Shown: positions 7,641 to 14,126 of the stretch, in pieces
Layout: every line of letters starts with the position of its first letter
Position numbering within the stretch: position 1 is the stretch's first letter
Assembly: GCA_021786375.1 (NCBI GenBank)
Contig: JAJYNL010000084.1
Span: 66,022-99,824, forward strand
Origin: Actinomycetes bacterium
GTDB taxonomy: Bacteria; Actinomycetota; Acidimicrobiia; Acidimicrobiales; Acidimicrobiaceae
Length of the DNA: 33,803 nucleotides
Direction of reading: 5' to 3'
Program-made: the position numbers and the translations under genes
Notes under the pieces: model-generated
What the model saw: the letters and a program-made list of their open reading frames with translations, nothing else
Database searches by the model: none
Told to the model about the DNA's origin: nothing

Positions 7641-7934
7641 GTGGCGTCACTGTCGCGCAAGGGGAGGCGCGTGGCGAGAATGGCCACCTGGGCACTGGTG
7701 GCAGGGTCCAACGTCGCGCTGCGCCCTTCGCTGTGGGGCATCGCATTCACCCAGCTGCTGGCATTCGCCCGCCAGGACTGGTTCGGTCGGCCTCCGTACC
7801 TGCCGGTGCCGGACATGCGTTACCTGAGGTTCCGGATGGAGACGGTGTATGGCAACGGAGACGTCATGCCGCCCACTCGCGATCTGCTGGAATACCTACG
7901 GTGGTGTCGCACGCAGCGCCGGCTGTGGCTATAG
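7641..7934 (+). CDS. Small conserved actinobacterial protein of unknown function
   Basis: This 97-residue protein begins at GTG 7641, 5 bp after GAAGGAGGG (7627-7635); longer in-frame starts would run through the hairpin. It has a basic N-terminus, a mildly hydrophobic middle (ATWALVAGSNVALRPSLWGIAFTQLLAFA, about 15-43) that may touch the membrane, and a C-terminal part PPYLPVPDMRYLRFRMETVYG followed by LLEYLRWCRTQRR. The YLRFR(M/L)xTxYG plus EYLxWCR pattern recurs in small hypothetical actinobacterial proteins as I remember them. No function is assigned. Confidence 0.7.
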   Translation: MASLSRKGRRVARMATWALVAGSNVALRPSLWGIAFTQLLAFARQDWFGRPPYLPVPDMRYLRFRMETVYGNGDVMPPTRDLLEYLRWCRTQRRLWL

Positions 7935-8064
7935 GATTTAGTTCGAAGCACGATGGAGCGCACCTTGGGACTCCGAGCTCTACATCGATGTGTAGCCCCA
8001 GGCCAAGGCCATGACTCGACTCGCCTTTTTCCCGACTGTCGCCTAGACGAGCTGAGTAGGTGAG

Positions 8065-8568
8065 ATGACGAGGGCTCTCGTGCTGAACGTAAGCTACGAA
8101 GCCCTCTCCGTCGTTTCCACGCGCCGTGCCCTCTCGCTCATCCTTTGTGACAAGGCCGAACTTCTCCACGACACCGGGTCGTACTTCCACTCCGAGCGCC
8201 AGGCGTTCCCCGAGCCCTCGGTGGTACGCCTGCTCTACTTCGTGAAGGTCCCGTTTCCGAAGCGAGTGGCCCTGACCAAGCGCGCCGTTTTTGCGCGGGA
8301 CAGCTACCGCTGTCAGTACTGTGGGGCCCCGGCGGAGAACATCGACCACGTGGTCCCGAGATCCCGAGGTGGCAGCCATAGCTGGGACAACGTCGTCGCA
8401 TCGTGCAAACCGTGCAATGCGCGCAAGGAGGACCGGCTCCTGCACGAGACCAACTTCGTGCTGAAAAGGATGCCCGGCCAGCCGCGGGCGAAAGCTTGGA
8501 TATGGCTGCTCGGGAACCCGCGCGAGGATTGGCTCCCCTACATCGGCGAGTCCTCCCTCTCCGCCTGA
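8065..8568 (+). CDS. HNH endonuclease
   Basis: This 167-residue protein is of the type common in actinobacterial chromosomes. The N-terminal part (MTRALVLNVSYEALSVVSTRRALSLI) is the conserved lead-in of this subfamily. The HNH zinc-finger nuclease motif lies at 80-125: Cys83/Cys86 (CQYCG), IDHVVPRSRGG with the catalytic His95, WDNVVASC with Asn109, and Cys114/Cys117 (CKPCNARK). All key residues are intact. These standalone proteins are chromosomal housekeeping-type genes rather than signs of an intron or phage, and no mobile-element context is seen. The start ATG 8065 follows AGGTGAG. Cellular role is unknown. Confidence 0.92.
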   Translation: MTRALVLNVSYEALSVVSTRRALSLILCDKAELLHDTGSYFHSERQAFPEPSVVRLLYFVKVPFPKRVALTKRAVFARDSYRCQYCGAPAENIDHVVPRSRGGSHSWDNVVASCKPCNARKEDRLLHETNFVLKRMPGQPRAKAWIWLLGNPREDWLPYIGESSLSA

Positions 8569-8598
8569 CGGCCCTTAGCGATCGGCTGGGGCGGGCAC

Positions 8599-8607
8599 TG
8601 GTATATT
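8599..8607 (+). promoter_or_regulatory. Extended -10 promoter element
   Basis: TGGTATATT matches TGnTATAAT with one mismatch. No good -35 is present, as is usual for extended -10 promoters. It stands about 270 bp upstream of the LplA-like gene start. The same TGGTATA form occurs before coxM at 20805. Confidence 0.5.
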
Positions 8608-8834
8608 CCATTAGGGTCCCGGCATATCCCGGCCGTCGGAGCCTCGATCCGGGGCCACAAAGATGGGGCGGTGTCGCCTGAGCAGTTCGCCGGGAAAGCC
8701 GGGCCGCCAAGGACAGATGCCAGAACCGAATCGAGAGAACGGGGGTCGCCGCCGGGCAGGATGGTCCGCTTCGATCACCAAGGCGGACCCAGGCGTGATC
8801 GTTCGCGTTGTGCTGGCCCGATCGGCGCCGTTCC

Positions 8835-8853
8835 CCCGGGCTTTGGGCCCGGG
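8835..8853 (+). promoter_or_regulatory. Leader hairpin upstream of the LplA-like gene
   Basis: CCCGGGC (8835-8841) pairs perfectly with GCCCGGG (8847-8853) across a 5-base TTTGG loop. It lies 12 bases before GTGGAG, the likely ribosome site. No T-run follows. Confidence 0.45.
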
Positions 8854-8877
8854 CGCCTCCGGGCGTGGAGCGCGGGC

Positions 8878-9570
8878 ATGACCGGCTTGGGCTTTGCCGT
8901 CCATGCGTTGGAGGCGAGCGCCTCCGATATTCACGCGCGCCACCGATCCGCACCGCTCGAGAGGCAGGTGTGGCTCTGCAACACCACCGCCGACGCTCTG
9001 ATCCTCGGCTCGGCGCAGAACCTTAATCATGGGCATGAGCGCTTCGTGGCCCGGCATGGCTTCGAGTTGGCGCGCCGCTCGTCCGGGGGGACCGGTGTTG
9101 TGGTGGTGCGAGGTGGGGCGGTGTGGATCGATATCGGCCTTCCGCCGGGGGATTCGTTGCTTGTCGACGACGTCTCGCGGTCCTTCGCGCCGGTCTCGCG
9201 GGCTTGGGCCGATGCCTTGGACCTGATCGGGGTGCATGGTGTCGAAACTTATTCGGGCCGCATGTTCAAGGGAGGCGAGCTTTCCGAAGTCTGCTTCGCC
9301 GGCCGCGCCTCAGGTGAGATCGTGTTCGATGGGCGCAAGCTGGTGGGTATGTCACAGCGCCGTACCGGCCACGGCGCTTGGTTCCACACCATGGCCTACC
9401 TGGCATTCCCAGCAGCGCTGAGTGCGGAAGCCCTGCTCCCGGGGCTCGATGGCGGCGCCGATAGGTTGGCGGCGTCGGTGACCGACCTGCCCGCAGCCGG
9501 TGCCCGGTGTGGTGCCGATTGCGCGAGGCTCCTGGCCGGTTCCATCGCGGCGAGCCTCTCCGCGCCCTAG
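8878..9570 (+). CDS. Lipoate-protein ligase A-like protein (BPL/LplA/LipB fold)
   Basis: LplA-type ligases attach lipoate or octanoate to lipoyl domains of 2-oxoacid dehydrogenases and the glycine cleavage system. From ATG 8878 the protein has 230 residues. Family motifs are the ligand-loop ARRSSGGTGVVV (66-77), GGAVWIDIGLP (79-89) and FAGRASGEIVFDGRKLVGMSQRR (140-162), where Lys154 in GRKLVG aligns with the lysine of the LplA NGRKI.G motif. The ATG is preferred because GTGGAG (8865-8870) lies 7 bp upstream; the upstream open frame to 8671 is low-complexity leader. No C-terminal accessory domain is present. It could instead be an octanoyl-transferase relative, or a non-catalytic member of this diverse family. 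Confidence 0.75.
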   Translation: MTGLGFAVHALEASASDIHARHRSAPLERQVWLCNTTADALILGSAQNLNHGHERFVARHGFELARRSSGGTGVVVVRGGAVWIDIGLPPGDSLLVDDVSRSFAPVSRAWADALDLIGVHGVETYSGRMFKGGELSEVCFAGRASGEIVFDGRKLVGMSQRRTGHGAWFHTMAYLAFPAALSAEALLPGLDGGADRLAASVTDLPAAGARCGADCARLLAGSIAASLSAP

Positions 9571-9679
9571 CTCAGCGGGGAGGCACCGCCCGCGGAGGTC
9601 ATTGCTCCGGGCTGCCACCCTCAGTGAAAAATCTCATGACGCGCCGTGATAAAACATGGCCCGATTTGGATCTTTGCCG

Positions 9680-9708
9680 TTGAAGGGTGGGTGAGAATGG
9701 TGTAGAGT
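9680..9708 (+). promoter_or_regulatory. Candidate mraZ promoter
   Basis: TTGAAG (9680-9685), a 17-bp spacer and TAGAGT (9703-9708) make a plausible sigma-70-type promoter, with the transcript starting near 9714 and a leader of about 40 bases. The core promoter lies inside the MraZ repeat array, as expected for autorepression. Confidence 0.4.
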
Positions 9709-9730
9709 GGTCCAAAAGGGATCAAAGTGG
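9684..9730 (+). promoter_or_regulatory. MraZ-binding repeat array (five 10-bp-phased repeats)
   Basis: Five 7-mers start exactly 10 bp apart: AGGGTGG (9684), AGAATGG (9694), AGAGTGG (9704), AAAAGGG (9714) and AAAGTGG (9724), each followed by a 3-base spacer. MraZ proteins are known to bind TGGG-containing direct repeats with a 10-bp period (E. coli), or AAAGTG(G/T) with N3 spacers (Mycoplasma), upstream of their own operon. The array ends 22 bp before the mraZ start and overlaps the likely promoter. Confidence 0.8.
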
Positions 9731-9752
9731 GTCCATAGAGCTGGGATCGGGG

Positions 9753-10175
9753 GTGAAAGTGACCGAAACGCCGTCGACTCGGTTCATCGGCACTCACGAA
9801 CACACCCTCGACGCCAAGGGCCGGCTCACGCTCCCTGCGCGATTCCGCAGCCTGCTTGGCGACGGATGCGTGGTGGCTCGCTCCCAGTACTCCGATGCCT
9901 GCCTGGCAGTGTGGAAGCACGAGGACTTCGAGCGCTTCTCCTTGCAACTCCTCTCCCAGGACATGGGTGATGAGTCCGTCCGCCGGCGTGTGCGCATCTG
10001 GTCCAGCGAGGCCTTTGAGGCCGAGATCGACGCCAACGGCAGGCTGGCCGTGCCGCAGCGCTTACGGGCATTCGCGGGTCTTTCGAAGGAAGTGCTTGTC
10101 ATCGGAGCGCTGGAGACCATCGAGTTATGGTCGCCCGAGAACTGGCGGAACTACCGGGGGAGCGAGGATGCCTGA
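9753..10175 (+). CDS. mraZ: MraZ transcriptional regulator
   Basis: MraZ is the double AbrB-like DNA-binding protein that heads the division and cell-wall cluster and regulates it. From GTG 9753 the protein has 140 residues, close to the family norm of about 143. It begins FIGTHEHTLDAKGRLTLPAR, with the first DxKGR motif at 20-24, and has a second half-motif EIDANGRLAVP (Asp93-Arg97). A further GTG at 9759 is an alternative start. The open frame back to 9687 would translate the MraZ-box array and is unlikely. The TGA at 10173-10175 overlaps the rsmH start by 8 bp. Confidence 0.95.
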   Translation: MKVTETPSTRFIGTHEHTLDAKGRLTLPARFRSLLGDGCVVARSQYSDACLAVWKHEDFERFSLQLLSQDMGDESVRRRVRIWSSEAFEAEIDANGRLAVPQRLRAFAGLSKEVLVIGALETIELWSPENWRNYRGSEDA

Positions 10176-11172
10176 GGCGCAACCAAGCGGCTTCGACTCC
10201 GCCTACCACGCCCCGGTGATGTGGCGGGAGGTCTGTGAGATCTTCTCCTCCAGCTCCGGAGTGGTGGTGGATGGGACACTCGGTGGGGGTGGGCACACCG
10301 CCGCGCTGCTTTCCAGCAACCAGGCCTTGGCGGTGATCGCCGTGGACCGCGATCCCGTGGCGATAGAGTTCGCCGGCGGCCGGCTGGCCGAGTTTGGGGA
10401 GCGTGTCGAGCTGAGGCGGGCGAGCTTCCATGCTCTCGACGAGGTGCTGGCGGACCAGGAAGTCCGCCATTGGATGGCCGATCGCCCGCTCGTAGGCGGC
10501 CTCTTCGACCTGGGAGTCAGCTCACGCCAGCTGGACGATCCCACCAGGGGCTTCTCGTTCCGGGAGGCGGGCCCACTCGACATGCGTATGGATCCGGCTT
10601 CCGGACTCAATCTGGCCGACTATCTGCGCCAGGTGGACGAGGTCGTGCTGGCGAGGGCCATCGCCGAGAATGGCGAGCCGCGCTTCGCCCGCACACTCGC
10701 CCGGCGCATCAAGCAGGCCATGGGCGCCGGAAGGATCACCACGACCTCGGATCTGCGTGACGTGGTGGCCGAGGTGGTGGGTCGCGCGTACGCCGGCCGG
10801 AGGATCGACCCCGCGACAAAGGTCTTCCAGGCCCTGCGCATAGAGGTCAACCAGGAGATGGAAGCTCTCGAGCAGCTGCTCGAGAAGATTCCCGCCGTTT
10901 TCGGGCCACCTGCGAGGGTGTGTGTGATCTCCTACCACTCCGGGGAGGATCAGCGGGTGAAGCGCGCCTTTGCCGCGATGACCGACGGCGGGTGCCGCTG
11001 CCCCAAGGATTTGCCCTGCGTCTGCGGGGCCCAAGTCGTGGCGCGCCGCCTAGGCGGAATGCACAGGCCCCGGGAGGACGAGGTACGCGCCAATCCGCGT
11101 GCTCGCTCGGCCAAGCTGCGGGCCGTTGAAATGATCGAGCCGGTTGCGGTGGCGGAATTGAGAGGGTTGTAA
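10168..11172 (+). CDS. rsmH: RsmH, 16S rRNA (cytosine1402-N4)-methyltransferase
   Basis: RsmH (MraW) methylates N4 of C1402 in the ribosomal decoding centre using S-adenosylmethionine. The 334-residue protein starts at ATG 10168, inside the end of mraZ. The family start AYHAPVMWREV (12-22) is followed by the SAM-binding motif VVVDGTLGGGGHTAALL (32-48). Further conserved parts are LFDLGVSSRQLDDPTRGFSFR, GPLDMRMDP, ALRIEVNQEMEAL and VISYHSGEDQRVKRAF. Near the C-terminus, CRCPKDLPCVCG is the Cys-rich segment common in this family. The TAA overlaps the ATG of the next gene by one base (TAATG at 11170-11174). Confidence 0.97.
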   Translation: MPEAQPSGFDSAYHAPVMWREVCEIFSSSSGVVVDGTLGGGGHTAALLSSNQALAVIAVDRDPVAIEFAGGRLAEFGERVELRRASFHALDEVLADQEVRHWMADRPLVGGLFDLGVSSRQLDDPTRGFSFREAGPLDMRMDPASGLNLADYLRQVDEVVLARAIAENGEPRFARTLARRIKQAMGAGRITTTSDLRDVVAEVVGRAYAGRRIDPATKVFQALRIEVNQEMEALEQLLEKIPAVFGPPARVCVISYHSGEDQRVKRAFAAMTDGGCRCPKDLPCVCGAQVVARRLGGMHRPREDEVRANPRARSAKLRAVEMIEPVAVAELRGL

Positions 11173-12149
11173 TGGCCGAGATCAGGCAGTTGCCCAGGGC
11201 GCAACGGCGTGGAGTCGGCTCCTTTGCCGACTGGGTCGCCATGCGCGAGGCGGAGCAGGAGGCGCTGGATCGCGTCCTGACGGCTGACATGCTGGCGGAG
11301 CACAGGCAGCGCGCCCGTTCGGCCGCGGTGGCACCACCCGAAGAGTCCCCGAAGCGTACCAAGCCCAGGGCGGTGCGCACTGCCACACCGCGCACCAAGG
11401 CCCATGCGGCGGTGCACTCCACCAAGCCTCGCATTGCGCGCGTGGAATCGACACCTTCTCGGCGTACGCAGGCCCGCCGTCTGGGCCCCACAGCACAACA
11501 TCGGATCCAGCGCCTGCGCACCGTCCCGACCGGCGCCGAGCTTCGCCACAACCGGCGCGTAATGCTGGCCGAGCGACTGATAGTCCTGCTCTCGGTGGCC
11601 TTCATTGCCGTTGGCGCACTGGTCTCGGTGGTGGTGCGGGCCGAGATTGCCAAGATGCAGCTGCATGCCGACACCATCCAGCCGGTGCTTTCCAGCCTGA
11701 ACAAGGAGAATGCCAACCTGACGGCGACCTACCAGCAGCTGAGTGCGCCGGCCAGGATCGCGGCCATTGCCCAGAGCCAGCTCCATATGGTCTTTGCCCC
11801 TGGCGGCGGCATCCCCGCCACGACCCAGCCCGGGTCCACCTACTCCGCCCAGGGCCAGCAGTACAGCTACTACTATTCGCCCTCCGGGGTGACGCCAACG
11901 CCGCCCACCACGGCCACCACCGCGCCACCTACGACGTCCACCACCGTGGCCGGCGCCGCGGCGCAGGCCTCGACCGCGACGACGACATCTGCCCAGGGTG
12001 GCCCTAAGGCCGGTGCGCCGACGACCGCCGCCGCTTCTGTCACCCCGCCCACCACCGCGCCGCCGACCACCACGCCTCCAAAGTCTCCGCCGACGACCTC
12101 CGGCCTGACGCTTGTCACACCCACCGGCACGGCGGGAGGAGCGGGCTAG
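11172..12149 (+). CDS. ftsL: FtsL-like divisome protein with long N-terminal and Pro/Thr-rich C-terminal extensions
   Basis: FtsL is a bitopic divisome protein that pairs with FtsB and activates FtsWI. Here it is identified by position between rsmH and ftsI and by architecture. A basic cytoplasmic part (1-130, very rich in Arg, Lys, Thr and Pro from 55) precedes one membrane segment (about 135-155) and a coiled-coil-like stretch (157-192, with EIAKMQ and SLNKENANL). Then comes the FtsL-like end SAPARIAAIAQSQLHMVFAPG (191-211). After it, residues 212-325 are a low-complexity tail of Tyr/Ser then Thr/Pro/Ala repeats. At 325 residues it is roughly two to three times the length of typical FtsL proteins. 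It starts on the TAATG overlap with rsmH and ends one base before ftsI. Confidence 0.82.
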   Translation: MAEIRQLPRAQRRGVGSFADWVAMREAEQEALDRVLTADMLAEHRQRARSAAVAPPEESPKRTKPRAVRTATPRTKAHAAVHSTKPRIARVESTPSRRTQARRLGPTAQHRIQRLRTVPTGAELRHNRRVMLAERLIVLLSVAFIAVGALVSVVVRAEIAKMQLHADTIQPVLSSLNKENANLTATYQQLSAPARIAAIAQSQLHMVFAPGGGIPATTQPGSTYSAQGQQYSYYYSPSGVTPTPPTTATTAPPTTSTTVAGAAAQASTATTTSAQGGPKAGAPTTAAASVTPPTTAPPTTTPPKSPPTTSGLTLVTPTGTAGGAG

Positions 12150-14126
12150 ATGGCAGTCTCCGCTCCGCCAAGAAGACCCCGCTCAGCCTCCGGCGCACAG
12201 GTGAGACGGGCCAGGCCGACCCGGGCCACCGGACTTTCCTGGCTGCCGGTTTCCCGGCGCCGGCTCGCTTTCCTGCGCTTGGCGGGAGCGGTGATGGCCC
12301 TGGTGCTCGTGGTTCGGCTGGTCCAGATCACCGTATTCCCAGGTGCGAACTACCGTGGCCTGGCCTCCCAGGAGGGCTACTCGGTGGTCAGCGTCACCCC
12401 GGAGAGGGGCTCCATTCTCGACGCGGCGGGTCAGGTGCTCGCGGCATCGGTGCCCCGCTCGACAGTGGTGGTCGATCCGCTGATGATCCAGAATCCGATT
12501 GCCGAGGCGTCCAAGCTGGGTGCGATCCTGGGCATCCCGAGGAGTACCATCCGCTCCGAGATGCTCGCCCAGGGCCAGTACGTCTACGTCGACCACCAGA
12601 TCAGTAATGCGCTTGCGAGAAACGTCCGCGCCGCGCTGGCCCAGCTCCCCGGCGTCTACCTCGTAAACGAGCCGGCCACCGTCCGTCCCAACGGCGCCAT
12701 GGCGGCGTCCGTGATCGGCAACGTCTCCATCTGGGGGCAAGGTCAGGGTGGGATCGAGCAGGAGCTCAATTCGGCAATGACCGGCAAGCCGGGCAAGGAG
12801 CTTCTCTCCTACGACCCATCCGGATCGACGCTGCCCGGCGGGACCAAGGTTCTCACGGCGCCGGTGCAGGGGTCGAACGTCACCCTTTCCCTGGACGCCG
12901 CGCTTCAGCTCAGGGCCGAGGAGGCATTGAGCAACGAGATGGTGGCCAGCCAGGCCCGGGCGGGAGTGGCCATCATCACCAACTACAAGACCGGAGCGGT
13001 CCTGGCGATGGCGAACCTGGTGGCGGGCGCGCCGCCGAACTCGAATCAGCTGAGTGGGGCCGTGCCGACCGACCAGCCCCAACCCCATTTCAGCTATACG
13101 CAGCAGGCTCCCATCAACATGGCGGTGGACTACGTCTACGAGCCGGGATCCGTGGCCAAGATTGCAACCTTCGCCGCCGCCCTGCGCAAGGGGGTGATCA
13201 CCCCGGGAACGGAGCTGGTGGTCCCCGACCACATCTACCTGGATGGGACCCGCTTTCACGATGCGGAGACGCACGCCCCGGAGATCCTCACCCCCCAGCA
13301 GATCCTCGAGCAGTCCTCCAACGTCGGTACCATCATGATCGCCTCAAAGCTCTCCCCTCAGACCATCGACGCTTCCTTCCGCAACTTTGGTTGGGGCGTG
13401 CCGACCGGGCTCAACCTTCCGGGCGAGTCACCTGGCTTCCTTGACCCGCCCTCCCACTGGTCCGGCACCGCACCCGGCTCGGTTCCCATCGGCCAGGACG
13501 AGGCGGTCACCCCCATGCAGGTGCTCGACTCCTTCAACTCCATCGCCAACGGTGGGGTCATGGTCACGCCCCGGCTGGTCTCCAAGGTGGGAGGCAAGGC
13601 GACGCCTATATCCACCCGCCGCGTGCTTCCCGGCTCGGTGGCGTCGGTGATGACCGGGCTGCTTTCCAAGGTGACCCACGCCAACGGCACCGCTCCCGCC
13701 GCGGCCGTGCCGGGATTCAAGATCTCCGGTAAGACCGGGACTGCATCGGTCCCCTACGGCGGTGGCCGCCCGGGATATGTCCCCGGGGGCTATATGGCCA
13801 CCTTTGTCGGTTTTGCTTCCAACTCCTCCGTCCCGCTCTCGGCCATAGTGGTCCTCACCGAGCCGCGCCAGCTCTACGGCGGACTCACCTCCGCCAAGGT
13901 CTTCTCCCAGATCATGTCCTATGCCCTCTATCACACCGGAGCTCACGTCGTAGCCACGGCTCCGACCGCAGGCACGGTGGCCCTCGCCCCGGCGGCGGCT
14001 TCTGCGCACCCCTCGTCCTTTGCCGGATGCCGGGTCTTCCCGCATCGCTTCGGGGCTAGTGTGTTGGGGACGAACTGCCCTGCTGCGGCGCGGCTTACTA
14101 GCTCTTCGCTGCTAGGACGTGGGTGA
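12150..14126 (+). CDS. ftsI: FtsI/PBP3, septal peptidoglycan transpeptidase
   Basis: This class B penicillin-binding protein makes septal peptidoglycan cross-links with FtsW. Its 658 residues comprise an Arg-rich cytoplasmic N-terminus (1-37), a membrane anchor (about 40-60), a dimerisation module with RGSILDAAGQVLA (86-98) and a transpeptidase domain. The active-site motifs are intact: Ser334 in EPGSVAKI (SxxK), Ser389-Ser390-Asn391 (SxN) and Lys528-Thr529-Gly530 (KTG). No PASTA domain follows. The last 60 residues are Ala/Ser/Thr-rich and hold two cysteines (FAGCRVF, GTNCPAA), which is unusual for a secreted tail. The ATG directly follows the ftsL stop, and the TGA at 14124-14126 overlaps the murE start. 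Confidence 0.96.
   Translation: MAVSAPPRRPRSASGAQVRRARPTRATGLSWLPVSRRRLAFLRLAGAVMALVLVVRLVQITVFPGANYRGLASQEGYSVVSVTPERGSILDAAGQVLAASVPRSTVVVDPLMIQNPIAEASKLGAILGIPRSTIRSEMLAQGQYVYVDHQISNALARNVRAALAQLPGVYLVNEPATVRPNGAMAASVIGNVSIWGQGQGGIEQELNSAMTGKPGKELLSYDPSGSTLPGGTKVLTAPVQGSNVTLSLDAALQLRAEEALSNEMVASQARAGVAIITNYKTGAVLAMANLVAGAPPNSNQLSGAVPTDQPQPHFSYTQQAPINMAVDYVYEPGSVAKIATFAAALRKGVITPGTELVVPDHIYLDGTRFHDAETHAPEILTPQQILEQSSNVGTIMIASKLSPQTIDASFRNFGWGVPTGLNLPGESPGFLDPPSHWSGTAPGSVPIGQDEAVTPMQVLDSFNSIANGGVMVTPRLVSKVGGKATPISTRRVLPGSVASVMTGLLSKVTHANGTAPAAAVPGFKISGKTGTASVPYGGGRPGYVPGGYMATFVGFASNSSVPLSAIVVLTEPRQLYGGLTSAKVFSQIMSYALYHTGAHVVATAPTAGTVALAPAAASAHPSSFAGCRVFPHRFGASVLGTNCPAAARLTSSSLLGRG

Larger units (their letters stand above)
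8569..8877 (+). other. 309-bp non-coding leader region upstream of the LplA-like gene
   Basis: No credible ORF fills this gap; the 72-residue frame at 8663-8881 lacks family features. An extended -10 (8599-8607) would start transcription near 8613 and give an untranslated leader of about 265 bases. The leader holds a direct GCCGGG-AAA-GCCGGG repeat near 8692-8706 and a perfect 7-bp hairpin at 8835-8853 shortly before the ribosome site GTGGAG (8865-8870). I could not match it to TPP, cobalamin, SAM, glycine, c-di-AMP or c-di-GMP riboswitch consensus patterns by eye. Confidence 0.45.

Noticed and set aside
8065-8568. HNH nuclease as a sign of a mobile intron, phage or defence island
   Set aside because: No integrase, transposase, intron structure or defence partner lies nearby, and this HNH type is a common stand-alone chromosomal gene in actinobacteria.
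8671-8877. 69-residue N-terminal extension of the LplA-like protein
   Set aside because: The extension is Arg/Gly/Pro-rich with no family similarity, while ATG 8878 has a ribosome site and gives a normal-length protein.
9687-9752. Longer mraZ start at 9687
   Set aside because: It would translate the phased MraZ repeats; the family N-terminus (FIGTHEHTLDAKGRL) is reached with a normal lead from GTG 9753.
11881-12130. Thr/Pro-rich repeats in the 3' half of ftsL as a CRISPR-like or tandem DNA repeat
   Set aside because: The repetition is at the amino-acid level (ACC/CCG/GCC codons) with no fixed unit or spacers, and it stays in the ftsL frame to the stop.
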